The notes: a model not told the origin generated them from the sequence alone. A stretch of 64,000 nt of DNA from Shewanella acanthi (GCF_019457475.1 NZ_CP080413.1:1054001-1118000); one strand, 5' to 3'. Shown: positions 32,807 through 43,600, numbered from the stretch's first letter. Made by a program: numbers and translations.

Positions 32807-33460
32807 TTAGCCGTGACAGCCGCAGCCACCATTGCCATCACATCCGGCTTTTGGTGTATCGCAGGCCTCGTGTTCATGGTTATGGTCATCACTAGTGTTA
32901 CAGCAACCGCCTACGTCGTGGCCATGATTTGAACCACCACAGCAACCGCCACCATGGTCGTGATCATGACTATGATCGTGACTGCCACAACCGCCGTGGG
33001 CGTGGATATGACCGTGTGCTACTTCTTCAGCTGTCGCTTCACGAACATCAACGATTTCAATACTAAAGCTTAATGCTTGACCCGCAAGTGGATGGTTACC
33101 ATCGACAACTACCACATCGTCTTTTACTTCAACAACTTGTACTGGGCGTTGACCCATTTCAGTTTCAGCAATAAAGCGCATGCCTGGCACGATATCTTCG
33201 ATATCGCCAAAGGCTTCTAATGGTACTGCTTGGCGAAGACCATCGTGATATGGACCATAGGCCTCTTCGGCTGCGATGGTGACATCGAGTTTGTCGCCTT
33301 TTGTCTTTCCGTCTAATGCCGCTTCAAGTCCTGGGATCAGGTTATCTGTGCCGTGTAGGTAGATCATAGGTTCTGCATCGAAAGAATCTTCTAACAGTCT
33401 GCCTTCTTGATCGGATAAACGGTAATGGATAGTTACCGCACTGTATTGAGTGATTTTCAT
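32807..33460 (-). CDS. slyD: FKBP-type peptidyl-prolyl isomerase SlyD
   Basis: 217 residues. The N-terminal FKBP and insert-in-flap domains (about 1-150) match SlyD, including YLHGTDNLIPGLEAALDG. The last ~65 residues are extremely rich in His, Cys, Gly and Asp (HGHIHAHGGCGSHDHSH and several Cys pairs), a metal-binding tail that binds nickel in E. coli. SlyD is a cytosolic chaperone-isomerase that helps supply nickel to hydrogenase maturation. The tail is longer than in many homologues. Confidence 0.94.
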   Translation of the reverse strand: MKITQYSAVTIHYRLSDQEGRLLEDSFDAEPMIYLHGTDNLIPGLEAALDGKTKGDKLDVTIAAEEAYGPYHDGLRQAVPLEAFGDIEDIVPGMRFIAETEMGQRPVQVVEVKDDVVVVDGNHPLAGQALSFSIEIVDVREATAEEVAHGHIHAHGGCGSHDHSHDHDHGGGCCGGSNHGHDVGGCCNTSDDHNHEHEACDTPKAGCDGNGGCGCHG

Positions 33461-33856
33461 GTCGTCTCCGGTTCGGAATTTGCGCGCATCATATCGTGCT
33501 TTTTTGATGCTGGCGATATCTTACAGCGTCTTAAATGAGCAATCGTTTAGCCCTTTGCAACACTAATAACCTAAATTGGGAATAGTCACAAAGTGCAGTT
33601 GTTGTTTTTTAGGCATTGCTCAAGAATAGATAAAAATTGTCTTAGAAATGCTAATCCTCATTTGGTTGCAACTACTATTCGATATGAGTTGTGTTAGATG
33701 TTTAATATTTTTCATGGTGGATGCGATGAATGATATTCAATGAGGTTTATTTTTGATGATTAATCATTTTTATGCGGTTTTTGTGATGATTTATTAAATT
33801 GTGGCGATGAGTTTTCATCATCATAGAAATTGTACACAAATAATCCATCTCAGGGG
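33461..33856. other. Non-coding stretch between slyD and the thr promoter
   Basis: About 400 AT-rich bases. No open frame, terminator or clear repeat was recognised beyond a TGATG-rich patch near 33720-33820. It presumably holds the divergent promoter of slyD. Confidence 0.5.
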
Positions 33857-33886
33857 TTGACAAGTTGAGTGCAAAAAAGCAATTCT
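33857..33886 (+). promoter_or_regulatory. Candidate thr operon promoter
   Basis: TTGACA at 33857-33862 is a perfect -35 element. The -10 match 18 bases later (AATTCT) is weak. It is the only good -35 just upstream of the leader peptide. Confidence 0.45.
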
Positions 33887-33921
33887 GTTTAGCATACATC
33901 AATACGGATATGTCAAATCAT

Positions 33922-33996
33922 ATGCTTAGCCTAGGTTTAGTAGTAATTACCATTATTACAACCACCACTACCACTACCACAGTGGGGGCGGGCTGA
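33922..33996 (+). CDS. thrL: thr operon leader peptide
   Basis: 24 codons starting MLSLGLVVITIITTTTTTTT and ending VGAG. It holds nine threonine and three isoleucine codons, the amino acids that control attenuation, followed by a GAG end like that of E. coli ThrL. An in-frame ATG at 33910 would add four residues; both have weak ribosome binding sites. When charged tRNA-Thr or tRNA-Ile is short, ribosomes stall here and favour the antiterminator. Confidence 0.92.
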   Translation: MLSLGLVVITIITTTTTTTTVGAG

Positions 33997-34051
33997 TTTA
34001 CCCTAAAGAATATTAACGAAAGCCCGCTTCCCACAAAGGAGCGGGCTTTTT
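33981..34051 (+). promoter_or_regulatory. Threonine attenuator (antiterminator and terminator)
   Basis: The terminator is AGCCCGCT (34021-34028) paired with AGCGGGCT (34040-34047), followed by a T run. The leader end GTGGGGGCGGGCT (33982-33994) can instead pair with AGCCCGCTTCCCAC, disrupting the terminator. The two structures are mutually exclusive, as needed for attenuation. Confidence 0.92.
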
Positions 34052-34085
34052 TGTTTCTAGCGTGGGCGCGGTACAGGAGATCAAG

Positions 34086-36554
34086 ATGAAAGTAATGAAA
34101 TTTGGTGGTACCTCGCTTGCAAATTGGCAGCGATTTTCAATGGCGGCGGAGATTGTTGCCAAGGCCTCACATTCTGAAGCTGTGGCAGCTGTGCTATCAG
34201 CACCAGCAACTGTGACTAATGCGTTGCTTGAAATGGTGGATGTGGCGGTTAAGGGGGAGGATTACTTACCCGTGTTGCAGCATGTGGAGCAGGTTTTTAC
34301 CTCCCTCTATCAAGATGCGGCAAATTCTGGTTTGTCTGCCGCGCAGCGTGATTCCTTATTTGCGGGACTCGCGGCGCAGCTCGCTCTATGGCATGACAGA
34401 CTCCGCGGTATCGCACTGTTACAGGAATGCCCAGACGGCATTCGTGCCGAAATCGTGGTGGCGGGGGAAAGACTTTCGGCTGCGTTGATGGAGCAACTGA
34501 TGCTGGCTAAGGGGATATCCTCGGCGCAACTCGACCCAAGAGCCTTGTTCCTCGGCGTAGGTCGACCACTGGAGTCTGTGGTTGATATCAGTGCAAGCAA
34601 ACCTAGATTTAAGCAGCTGCCACTTGATAATAAACGCGTGTGGGTAATGCCAGGATTTACTGCTGCTGATGAGCACGGCAAGGTTGTGACCTTAGGCCGC
34701 AATGGGTCTGATTACTCTGCCGCCGTACTGGCTGCTTGCCTTGATGCTTCAAGTTGTGAAATCTGGACTGATGTGGATGGCGTTTATAACACCGATCCCC
34801 GCGTGGTTGCCGATGCTAAGTTATTGTCACAACTAAGCTATCAAGAGGCGATGGAGCTTTCTTATTTTGGTGCTAAGGTGCTGCATCCAAAAACTATAGC
34901 CCCCATCGCCCAGTTCCATATTCCCTGTTATATCAAAAATAGTTTTAACCCTGATGCGCCCGGCACTTTGGTATCTAATCAAGCCGATGAAAGCGGCTTG
35001 AAGGTTAAAGCCATTTCTAATTTAGATAACCAAACCATGTTCGATGTGTCGGGACCAGGCATGAAGGGTATGGTTGGTATGGCGAGTCGCACCTTAGCGG
35101 CGATTTCCCGCAGCGGTGTGTCGGTATCTCTCATCACCCAAAGTTCATCCGAATACAGTATCAGTTTCTGTGTTGCGACCGCCGATGCCGCCAAAGTTAA
35201 ATCTGCCCTCGAGCAAGAGTTTGAACTTGAGATAAAGAGCGAGATATTAGAGCCCATCGAAATGCGCCATGAGCTGGCGATCGTCTCGTTAATTGGCGAT
35301 GGCATGCGCACCCATAAAGGAGTTGCCGCACGCTTCTTCCAAGCGTTAGCGCAGGCGAGTGTGAATATCATCGCTATCGCCCAAGGCTCCTCTGAACGTT
35401 CTATCTCAACTGTGATTGAGCAGCGCAAAACCAAGCACGCGGTGGCAGCCTGTCATCAGGGCTTTTTCGATGTGCAGCAATATCTCGATGTGTTTTTGGT
35501 CGGTTGTGGCAATGTTGGCGCAGGTTTACTTGAGCAGATAAAGCAGCAAGCTGAAGTACTTAAAGAGCAACATATCAGTATCCGGGTATGCGGTATCGTC
35601 AATTCAAACCGAATGCTGCTGAACAGTTCGGGCATCGATTTAAATAATTGGCAAAATCTGCTTGTCGACAGTCAGCATCAAAGTGATATTCCTGCTTTGC
35701 TGGCTTGGGTGAAAGAGCAGCAACTGCTAAATCCCGTGCTGGTTGACTGCACGTCGAGCGAGCAAATCTCGAATCGGTATTTAGATGTAATGAATGCGGG
35801 GATGCACGTGGTCACGCCAAATAAGAAGGCCAATACCCGCGATTATGGCTATTACCAAGCTTTGAGACAAACCGCCCTTAACCAGCGCCGTCAATTTTTG
35901 TACGAGACCAACGTTGGTGCAGGTCTGCCAGTCATCGACAACCTGAAAAAACTGCTGTTTGCGGGTGATAAGTTACATAAATTCAATGGCATTTTGTCAG
36001 GTTCCCTATCCTTTATCTTCGGCATGCTCGATGAGGGGATGTCATTGTCTGAGGCAACTAAGGTAGCGCGAGAAAAATGCTTTACTGAGCCCGATCCCCG
36101 TGATGACCTCAGTGGTATGGATGTTGCCCGCAAGGTATTGATTCTTGCCCGGGAAGTTGGTCTAAACCTTGAGCTGGGCGATATCGTTGTCGATTCAGTG
36201 TTGCCTGCAGAATTCGATGATTCTGGGGATGTCGAGACCTTTATGGCGCGTTTGCCGCAGCTCGATGCAACCATCGCTGCGCGAGTCGCTAAGGCTAAAG
36301 CTGAGGGCAAAGTGCTGCGTTATGTAGGGCAAATTGAAGAGGGCGCCTGCCATGTGCGTATTGCCGAGGTGGATGCCAGCGATCCACTCTATAGCGTAAA
36401 AGGTGGCGAAAACGCGCTGGCTTTCTATAGCCGTTATTATCAGCCTATTCCCTTTGTGCTTCGAGGCTATGGCGCAGGCACTGCCGTGACTGCCGCCGGG
36501 GTTTTTGCTGACGTATTAAGAACATTGAATTGGACTCGTGAGGTAAGTGTATGA
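34086..36554 (+). CDS. thrA: Bifunctional aspartokinase I / homoserine dehydrogenase I
   Basis: 822 residues from the ATG at 34086, with AGGAGA upstream; the longer frame from 34062 overlaps that site. An N-terminal aspartokinase ([28 protein letters not shown]) is followed by ACT domains (about 315-460) and a homoserine dehydrogenase with the NAD(P) motif [14 protein letters not shown] near residue 465. It catalyses the first and third steps from aspartate to threonine. It is the first enzyme of the attenuated operon and overlaps thrB by four bases. Confidence 0.96.
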   Translation: MKVMKFGGTSLANWQRFSMAAEIVAKASHSEAVAAVLSAPATVTNALLEMVDVAVKGEDYLPVLQHVEQVFTSLYQDAANSGLSAAQRDSLFAGLAAQLALWHDRLRGIALLQECPDGIRAEIVVAGERLSAALMEQLMLAKGISSAQLDPRALFLGVGRPLESVVDISASKPRFKQLPLDNKRVWVMPGFTAADEHGKVVTLGRNGSDYSAAVLAACLDASSCEIWTDVDGVYNTDPRVVADAKLLSQLSYQEAMELSYFGAKVLHPKTIAPIAQFHIPCYIKNSFNPDAPGTLVSNQADESGLKVKAISNLDNQTMFDVSGPGMKGMVGMASRTLAAISRSGVSVSLITQSSSEYSISFCVATADAAKVKSALEQEFELEIKSEILEPIEMRHELAIVSLIGDGMRTHKGVAARFFQALAQASVNIIAIAQGSSERSISTVIEQRKTKHAVAACHQGFFDVQQYLDVFLVGCGNVGAGLLEQIKQQAEVLKEQHISIRVCGIVNSNRMLLNSSGIDLNNWQNLLVDSQHQSDIPALLAWVKEQQLLNPVLVDCTSSEQISNRYLDVMNAGMHVVTPNKKANTRDYGYYQALRQTALNQRRQFLYETNVGAGLPVIDNLKKLLFAGDKLHKFNGILSGSLSFIFGMLDEGMSLSEATKVAREKCFTEPDPRDDLSGMDVARKVLILAREVGLNLELGDIVVDSVLPAEFDDSGDVETFMARLPQLDATIAARVAKAKAEGKVLRYVGQIEEGACHVRIAEVDASDPLYSVKGGENALAFYSRYYQPIPFVLRGYGAGTAVTAAGVFADVLRTLNWTREVSV

Positions 36555-37489
36555 GTTTGACGGTTTACGCACCTGCCTCCATGGGGAATGTGGGCGTGGG
36601 GTTTGATTTATTAGGTGCGGCGTTGGCGCCGATTGATGGCAGTTTACTCGGTGATCGGGTGTCGATTTCTGCGGCCGACTCTGGCGTAAGTTTGACCCAA
36701 ACCGGTGTTTGGGCCCATAAGTTGCCCGCCAATCCTGAAGAGAATATCGTCTTTCAATGCGCGCAGTTTTTCTTAAAAACGCTTGGCAAAGAAGATTCTG
36801 GCATTCTACTTAACCTTGAGAAAAACCTGCCTGTCGGCAGCGGCTTAGGTTCGAGCGCAAGCTCAGTAGTTGCAGCTTTGTATGCCCTCAATGAGTTTTT
36901 CGATAAGCCCTTCGATGAGCAAGCGTTATTGGCTTTGATGGGCGAGTTTGAAGGCAAAATCAGTGGCAGCGTTCACTATGATAACGTCGCGCCCTGTTAT
37001 TTAGGCGGCATGCAACTGATGCTCAATGTGTCAGGCACTATTTGTCAGGCGATACCAAGTTTTAAAGAATGGTATTGGGTAGTGGCTTACCCTGGAATTT
37101 CATTATCGACGGCAATGATGCGTAAATTGATGCCAGATCAATACGATAAATCCGTGGTAATCGATTTTGGCCGTTACTTAAGTGCCTTTGTGCATGCATC
37201 CTATCAGCACAATGCCAAGCTTGCGATTGAGGTATTAAAGGATGTGCTCGCCGAGCCTTACCGCGCAGCAGCGATTCCGGGATATGACAAGGCGCGCAGT
37301 GCTCTTTCTGATCTTGGTATGCTCACCACCGGAATTTCGGGTAGCGGGCCAACGCTCTTTTCGATTACCGACGATCTCAATACCGCCAATGCAGCTAAGG
37401 CGTGGTTAGAGGCAAATTATGTTACCGAGGCGGGGGGCTTTGCCCATGTGTGCCGCATCGATGAATTAGGCACTCGCAGGGTCGATTAA
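36551..37489 (+). CDS. thrB: Homoserine kinase
   Basis: 312 residues. The GHMP-kinase ATP motif [18 protein letters not shown] is present, with the N-terminal [13 protein letters not shown] and C-terminal [10 protein letters not shown] motifs. It phosphorylates homoserine. ATGA overlap with thrA implies coupled translation; thrC follows 68 bases downstream. Confidence 0.96.
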   Translation: MSLTVYAPASMGNVGVGFDLLGAALAPIDGSLLGDRVSISAADSGVSLTQTGVWAHKLPANPEENIVFQCAQFFLKTLGKEDSGILLNLEKNLPVGSGLGSSASSVVAALYALNEFFDKPFDEQALLALMGEFEGKISGSVHYDNVAPCYLGGMQLMLNVSGTICQAIPSFKEWYWVVAYPGISLSTAMMRKLMPDQYDKSVVIDFGRYLSAFVHASYQHNAKLAIEVLKDVLAEPYRAAAIPGYDKARSALSDLGMLTTGISGSGPTLFSITDDLNTANAAKAWLEANYVTEAGGFAHVCRIDELGTRRVD

Positions 37490-37557
37490 CAGCCCTTTGA
37501 TGTTTTCTCTTTCGTATAAGCGCGAGGCTTTACGCCTTGCGAAAAAGGTTGAACGAT

Positions 37558-38841
37558 ATGGAACTATACAATTTAAAACACCCTTCGCAGAAAGTGAGTT
37601 TTACTGAGGCGGTGCAATTAGGCTTAGGAAAAGACAGAGGACTGTTTTTTCCCACCCGAATCCCAGTGCTTGATAATATCGATGAGTTATTAGCTCTGTC
37701 CTTTGTTGAGCGCAGCAAAAAAGTGTTAGGCGCTTGGCTTGCTTCTGAACTGGGTCAAGCCAAGGTCGATGAATTAGTTGAAAAGGCCTTTAACTTCGAC
37801 TTGCCATTAGTTGCAGTGGATGAAAAACGTGCCTGCCTTGAACTCTTCCATGGCCCTACCTTGGCATTTAAGGATTTTGGCGCACGATTTATGGCGCAGT
37901 GCGTTAACGCCTTTGCTCAGGATTCTCGCTTAACCATCCTAACGGCGACATCAGGAGATACTGGCGCTGCGGTGGCCGATGCCTTCTACGGCTTAGACAA
38001 GGTCAATGTGGTGGTGCTTTATCCGAAGGGGAAAATCAGCCTATTGCAGGAGAAAATGTTTACCACCTTAGGCAAGAATATCCATACCGTAGCCGTTGAG
38101 TCGGATTTTGATGCCTGTCAGCATTTGGTCAAACAAGCCTTTGAAGATGCCGATGTGCGTGATGGCTTGCATCTCAATTCAGCAAACTCAATCAATATCA
38201 GTCGTTTGTTGGCGCAAATCTGTTATTACTTCGAGGCAGTCGCGCAGTCAAAACAGCGCCATAGTAGCGACCCTGTTATTGCCGTACCGAGCGGCAACTT
38301 TGGTAACTTAACCGCAGGCTTATTTGCTAAGGCGATGGGGCTGCCGGTTAAGCGCTTTATTGCTGCAACAAATGCTAACGATACCGTGCCGCGCTACCTT
38401 GAAAATGGCCTATGGCAACCTAATCCAACCCAAGCCACTATGTCCAATGCGATGGATGTGAGCGAGCCTAGTAACTGGCCGAGGGTCGAAGCCATTTGTG
38501 AAAAGCTTGGCTGGCCACTGACTGATTTAGTCGGTATTCGTCTTAATGAAGCGCAAACCTCTGCAGCGCTTAAACAAATGCACGATATTGGCTATATCAG
38601 CGAGCCCCATGCGGCAATTGCTGCACATGCTCTTACTATGAATTTGAAGGATGATGAAGTTGGGATTTTCCTTGGTACAGCCCATCCGGCTAAGTTTAAG
38701 GATGTGGTCGACAGGGAGCTTGGTTTAAATTTGCCACTACCTCCAGAGCTTAAGGTTGTCGAACAAAAGGCCATTTTATCCGCCGAATTAGTGCCGGAAT
38801 TTGGGTCATTAAAGGCGCATTTATTTAAGCTGTTGGGATAA
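37558..38841 (+). CDS. thrC: Threonine synthase
   Basis: 427 residues from the ATG at 37558, which aligns with E. coli ThrC (MKLYNLK); the longer frame from 37537 adds seven residues without a better ribosome binding site. The PLP lysine lies in LAFKDFGARF, and TSGDTGAAVADAFYG and SGNFGNLTAG bind the cofactor phosphate. It makes threonine from phosphohomoserine and completes the thrABC operon. Confidence 0.96.
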   Translation: MELYNLKHPSQKVSFTEAVQLGLGKDRGLFFPTRIPVLDNIDELLALSFVERSKKVLGAWLASELGQAKVDELVEKAFNFDLPLVAVDEKRACLELFHGPTLAFKDFGARFMAQCVNAFAQDSRLTILTATSGDTGAAVADAFYGLDKVNVVVLYPKGKISLLQEKMFTTLGKNIHTVAVESDFDACQHLVKQAFEDADVRDGLHLNSANSINISRLLAQICYYFEAVAQSKQRHSSDPVIAVPSGNFGNLTAGLFAKAMGLPVKRFIAATNANDTVPRYLENGLWQPNPTQATMSNAMDVSEPSNWPRVEAICEKLGWPLTDLVGIRLNEAQTSAALKQMHDIGYISEPHAAIAAHALTMNLKDDEVGIFLGTAHPAKFKDVVDRELGLNLPLPPELKVVEQKAILSAELVPEFGSLKAHLFKLLG

Positions 38842-38895
38842 TTTGCCGCCCGTTTATTAAGTATTTTACAAAATGTCTAATCTAAGTCCTCACTC

Positions 38896-38934
38896 TAGCC
38901 CGACGTGCTAATGTGATGGGCTTAGGTTTTTTTC
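38896..38934 (+). terminator. Weak candidate terminator of the thr operon
   Basis: AGCCC (38897-38901) can pair with GGGCT (38918-38922), followed a few bases later by a T7 run. The stem is short and the loop long. The rest of the 311-base gap to 39153 shows no gene. Confidence 0.35.
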
Positions 38935-39152
38935 TACATCCATTAGTTCATTTAACCGAGTGTAAGCCTGCCAAAATTTTCCTCAAATTTTCAGCAATTC
39001 TAAGTCGAAAAGATGAATCAACTCACTCTTAATGGCGGCGAATTATTAAGCCGTCTAAGCTTATTGAGTCTTAGGAAGAGAATAGTATAAACCACTGTGG
39101 AGTTAGACCACTAAGTAACAAGGATGGCACTTTTACTTACGAGGCCGATATA

Positions 39153-39977
39153 GTGACCAAGTTTGTTTATCGGAAATTTCTGTTTGTATTGTTAGTTTTT
39201 GCGCTAGAAATCCCCTTCAGTGTTACTGCTGTAACGCTTAATCCCGTTTGCCCAACGTCTATTCGAGTCGGCTATAACGACTGGCCCCCCTATGCATGGC
39301 AAGCTTTAGATGGGCAACTCTTTGGCCTCGATATTGAACTGATGCGAGATTTTGCCGAGTATCTGGGGTGTCAGGTGACGTTTATTAAGATACCCGCTAA
39401 ACGCTCCCATCAAATGCTTAAGGAGGGCACTTTAGACATGATGATGGGGGCCACCTTGACCTTGGAACGGCAGTCTTACGCATTGTTTTCGAGGGCTTAT
39501 CGGGAGGAGGAAATCCGCTTATTCGCCCTCGACAAAAGCGACTCACACCTTGAGTTGACTCAATGGGAAGATATCTTTGATCAAAAACTACGCTTGCTCG
39601 TGCCCAACAGTGGTTGGTTTGGAGCTGACTATGAGCGAACTCAGCATCGATTGGATCAGGCGCATTTATTGGTGTTAAGCCCTGGTCCCGATAAGTCAGT
39701 GCAAATGCTTAATCATGGGCGTGCGGATTTCATCCTTGGAGAATCGATTGCCATTCCTTATGTTAGTCAGCGTCAGGGGATTTCTTTAATTGCATTGCCT
39801 ATGGTGTTGGCGCAGCACGATATTCATTTGATGTTCAGTAAGGCGAGTATGACGGCTTTGCAGGTTGAACAGTTCGATCTAGCGATAGATACATTCCGTC
39901 AAAATGGGTTGCTCGAAAAAGTATTGCTAAAATGGCAACGATTCGCCCAATCGGCAACCGCAGAAATGACACAATAG
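39153..39977 (+). CDS. Periplasmic solute-binding protein, family 3
   Basis: 274 residues with a GTG start. A hydrophobic signal peptide (about 8-27) precedes a family 3 bacterial solute-binding domain, with RVGYNDWPPYAW, the GLDIELMRDFAEYLG segment and GTLDMMMGATLT. Such proteins bind polar amino acids or related solutes. No permease or ATPase gene is adjacent and no membrane or signalling domain follows, so it may serve a distant transporter, a sensor, or have an independent role. The ligand cannot be read from the sequence. Confidence 0.8.
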   Translation: MTKFVYRKFLFVLLVFALEIPFSVTAVTLNPVCPTSIRVGYNDWPPYAWQALDGQLFGLDIELMRDFAEYLGCQVTFIKIPAKRSHQMLKEGTLDMMMGATLTLERQSYALFSRAYREEEIRLFALDKSDSHLELTQWEDIFDQKLRLLVPNSGWFGADYERTQHRLDQAHLLVLSPGPDKSVQMLNHGRADFILGESIAIPYVSQRQGISLIALPMVLAQHDIHLMFSKASMTALQVEQFDLAIDTFRQNGLLEKVLLKWQRFAQSATAEMTQ

Positions 39978-40184
39978 TACCATTTTGCTCAGCCTCAAAC
40001 GGATTAGCGTTTGTCGATACACGACTAACCTAATGACACATTTGCTAAAACTTCTCTCAGGTTAAGCTACTGACCTCATATGAGATTTCTGCTAGTTTGT
40101 CCTCCATCACTGCCTCTGGATTATCAATAATAAAGAGCAGCATTACACTCCATTGCTAATAATAACAATAGGATATTTCACTCC

Positions 40185-43100
40185 ATGAAACTTCGTCACT
40201 CGGTTGCCTGCTGTATGCTGGCCCTTGGCACATTGAGCTTTAGCCAAGTATTCGCTTCTGATTCCAACGTAAACCAAGGTTACTACCGCGCCCCAGCACT
40301 TAAGGATAATACCTTAGTATTTACCGCCGAAGGGGATTTGTGGACTCAAACTCTAGGCCAAAAACAGGCCAGTCGGTTAACCAGTTTACCCTCAGAAGAA
40401 CTCGGTGCGGCGATTTCCAACGACGGTAAATGGGTAGCCTATGTAGCTAACTACGAAGGCGCGAGCGAAGTGTATGTGATCCCAACGGCGGGTGGTTTAG
40501 CTAAGCGTGTGAGCTTTGAAAATAGCCGCGTTCGCGTACAAGGTTGGACGGCCAAGGGTGAGGTTTTATATTCCACCGATGCAGGCTTTGGGCCCGCTAA
40601 CAACTGGATGCTGCGCACGGTTAATCCAGCATCCTTGCTGACAACCGATCTGCCTCTCGCCGATGCCGTGGAAGGGGTCATCGATGATGCGAACCAGTAT
40701 GTGTATTTCACCCGTTTTGGTCTGCAAGTCACAGGCGATAATGCCAAAGTTTATCGCGGCGGTGCTAAGGGCGAATTATGGCGTTTCAAACTTGGTACAA
40801 ATCTAGAAGCAGAGCTTCTCAGTGATAAGCACGAAGGTTCGGTGCGCCAACCTATGTTATGGCAGGATAGACTGTATTTTATCAGCGACAGCGATGGTAA
40901 CGATAACCTCTGGTCGATGGCGCTCGATGGTTCAGATAGCAAGCAACTGACCCATTATCAGGATTGGCAGATGCGCGGTGCGCGCATGGATAATGGCAAA
41001 GTGGTGTTCCAGCAGGGCGCTGATATTCGTGTATTTGATATTGCCGCCAACACCGATAGTCGTTTAGAGATTGAGTTGACCTCCGACTTTGCCCAGCGCC
41101 GCGAACATTGGGTCAAAAATCCAATGGAGTACGCTACCTCTGCCAATTTAAATCTTTCAGGTGATAAGGTGGTTGTGACCGCCCGTAGCCATGTTGCCAT
41201 TGCGGGTATTGATGGTTCACGTTTGATTGAGGTGGCCTTGCCGGGCACTTACCGTGTACGCAATGCGCTGATGAGTCAGGATGGCAAATTTGTGTATGCA
41301 ATCAGCGATATGAGCGGCCAACAGGAAATTTGGCAATTCCCCGCCGATGGCAGCAATGGCGCTAAACAGCTGACGAAAGATGGGCATACGCTGCGCATGA
41401 GTCTTAGTTTATCTAAGGATGGCCGTTATCTCGCCCACGACGATAACGACGGCAATGTATTCCTGCTCGATTTGAAGAAAAATACTAACCAGAAAATCAT
41501 CAGTAACGGCGAAGGCTTAGGCCCCTATGCCGATATCGTTTGGTCTTCCGATAGCCGCTTTATTGCATTGACTAAGTCTGAAATCGGCAAGCAAAGACCG
41601 CAGGTAGTGCTCTACTCGTTAGAGGAAAATAAGGCGCAGGCACTGACGAGCGATAAGTACGAATCCTATTCTCCGACGTTTAGTCGTGACGGGCAGTGGT
41701 TGTATTTCCTGTCTAATCGCCAATTTAGCGCAACGCCAAGTTCGCCATGGGGCGATCGAAACATGGGGCCCGTTTTTGATAAGCGCAGCCAAGTATTTGC
41801 CATTGCGCTGGTTAAAAATGCCAAGTTCCCCTTTAGCAAGCCAACGGAATTAACCACTAAAGAAGCTGAAAAAGCCGATGCCAAGGATAGCGTCGCCTCT
41901 GTGAAAGTGGATTGGGATGGAATCAATGAGCGTTTGTGGCAGGTTCCAGTAGAGTCGGGGAATTACAGCCAGCTACAGGCGGCGGATGGGCGTTTATATC
42001 TACTCGACCAGCCCATAGGCGATGAAACCCAACCGGATTTGAAAACCATTAAGTTCTCAGCACAAAAGGCAAAGGCTGAAATCTTTGCCGAGGATGTAGC
42101 AAGTTATACCCTATCTGCCGATGGCAAAAAGTTGATGTTGCGTAAGCACAGCAATGATAAGTCGTTATTGATTGTCGATAGTGGCGATAAGCTCGGCGAT
42201 ACCGATAATGCCAAGGTGCAAACTGAACAATGGCAACTGGCGATTTCGCCGATGCTTGAATGGCAACAGATGTTTGAAGATGCGTGGTTGATGCATAGAG
42301 ACTCCTTCTTCGACACAAATATGCGTGGACTCGATTGGCAAGCAACTAAGGCCAAGTATCAACCGCTGCTTGAGCGCTTAACTGACCGCAATGAGCTCAA
42401 TGATATCTTTATGCAAATGATGGGTGAGCTCAATGCGCTACACTCTCAGGTGCGTGGTGGTGATTTACCTAAGGATCCCGATGCGGCAACGGCGGCAAGC
42501 TTAGGTGCACGCCTGCAGCAGACTAAGGATGGAGTCAAAATTGCCCATATTTACCGCACCGATGCCGAGTTGCCAAGTCAGGCATCCCCCTTAAGTAAAA
42601 TTGAGGTCGATGCCAAGGATGGTGACCTAGTGCTTGCCATCAATGGCACAAGGGTAAATACGGTCGCCGACGTTACTCGTTTACTGCGTAATCAGCAGAA
42701 TAAGCAAGTATTACTGCAACTTAAGCGTGGTGGAGAGTCCCATAAAACTGTGGTTGTGCCAGTTAGCTCAAAGGATGACAGCCAACTGCGTTACCTCGAT
42801 TGGGTAAATCATAACAGTGCTGCCGTCACTAAAGCGGCTGAAGGCAAGATTGGTTATCTGCACCTCAATGCAATGAGTGGAAGCGATATTGAGAGCTTCG
42901 TCCGTGAGTTCTATACCAATTACGATAAAGATGGCTTGATTATCGACGTGCGCCGAAATCGTGGCGGCAATATCGACAGCTGGATCATTGAAAAACTGCT
43001 GCGTCGCGCTTGGATGTTCTGGCAACCGACCCACGGCAGCGCAAACACCAATATGCAACAAACTTTCCGCGGTCACTTAGTGGTATTGACTGATGAGCTG

Positions 43101-43469
43101 ACCTATTCAGACGGCGAAACATTCTCTGCAGGTATTAAGTCGCTTGGCCTCGCTCCGCTTATTGGTAAGCAAACTGCAGGAGCGGGTGTGTGGTTATCTG
43201 GTCGCAATGCGCTGACCGACAAAGGGATGGCGCGGGTTGCCGAATATCCGCAATATGCTCTAGATGGACGTTGGGTGCTCGAAGGGCATGGCGTCACGCC
43301 GGATATTGAAGTCGACAATCTGCCATTTGCTACTTTCAATGGACAGGATGCCCAGCTTGAAAAGGCAATTAGTTACTTGAAGGATCAAATGGCTAAACAA
43401 CCATTGACTGAACTTAAGGGGCAGCCAATGCCAGTTAAAGGCATGGCGCAGGACATAAAGGCGAAATAA
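40185..43469 (+). CDS. Tricorn-like S41-family protease, secreted
   Basis: 1094 residues. A signal peptide (1-24, ending QVFAS) indicates export. Beta-propeller repeats fill about 30-700, with several WSxDG-like and TxDG blades. A helical domain, a PDZ-like domain (about 770-860) and an S41 peptidase core follow, including DVRRNRGGNID and LTYSDGETFSAG. Ser975 in YSDGE is the expected nucleophile. Tricorn proteases degrade peptides to short fragments; this version would work in the periplasm. It is transcribed alone between a solute-binding protein gene and a terminator at 43563. Confidence 0.9.
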   Translation: MKLRHSVACCMLALGTLSFSQVFASDSNVNQGYYRAPALKDNTLVFTAEGDLWTQTLGQKQASRLTSLPSEELGAAISNDGKWVAYVANYEGASEVYVIPTAGGLAKRVSFENSRVRVQGWTAKGEVLYSTDAGFGPANNWMLRTVNPASLLTTDLPLADAVEGVIDDANQYVYFTRFGLQVTGDNAKVYRGGAKGELWRFKLGTNLEAELLSDKHEGSVRQPMLWQDRLYFISDSDGNDNLWSMALDGSDSKQLTHYQDWQMRGARMDNGKVVFQQGADIRVFDIAANTDSRLEIELTSDFAQRREHWVKNPMEYATSANLNLSGDKVVVTARSHVAIAGIDGSRLIEVALPGTYRVRNALMSQDGKFVYAISDMSGQQEIWQFPADGSNGAKQLTKDGHTLRMSLSLSKDGRYLAHDDNDGNVFLLDLKKNTNQKIISNGEGLGPYADIVWSSDSRFIALTKSEIGKQRPQVVLYSLEENKAQALTSDKYESYSPTFSRDGQWLYFLSNRQFSATPSSPWGDRNMGPVFDKRSQVFAIALVKNAKFPFSKPTELTTKEAEKADAKDSVASVKVDWDGINERLWQVPVESGNYSQLQAADGRLYLLDQPIGDETQPDLKTIKFSAQKAKAEIFAEDVASYTLSADGKKLMLRKHSNDKSLLIVDSGDKLGDTDNAKVQTEQWQLAISPMLEWQQMFEDAWLMHRDSFFDTNMRGLDWQATKAKYQPLLERLTDRNELNDIFMQMMGELNALHSQVRGGDLPKDPDAATAASLGARLQQTKDGVKIAHIYRTDAELPSQASPLSKIEVDAKDGDLVLAINGTRVNTVADVTRLLRNQQNKQVLLQLKRGGESHKTVVVPVSSKDDSQLRYLDWVNHNSAAVTKAAEGKIGYLHLNAMSGSDIESFVREFYTNYDKDGLIIDVRRNRGGNIDSWIIEKLLRRAWMFWQPTHGSANTNMQQTFRGHLVVLTDELTYSDGETFSAGIKSLGLAPLIGKQTAGAGVWLSGRNALTDKGMARVAEYPQYALDGRWVLEGHGVTPDIEVDNLPFATFNGQDAQLEKAISYLKDQMAKQPLTELKGQPMPVKGMAQDIKAK

Positions 43470-43562
43470 TCAGGCGAGTATAACGGGCTAATACTCAATG
43501 AGTTAAGAATGGCTTAACTCACATTTAAGTTTAACCAGTTACCATTAACGTGAAACCAATTA

Positions 43563-43600
43563 GGGTGTTGTCTGTAGTTCCCAAGACAACACCCATTTTT
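43563..43600 (+). terminator. Rho-independent terminator of the tricorn-like gene
   Basis: GGGTGTTGTCT (43563-43573) and AGACAACACCC (43584-43594) form an 11-bp stem followed by ATTTTTA. It abuts the end of the convergent gene at 43599. Confidence 0.85.
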
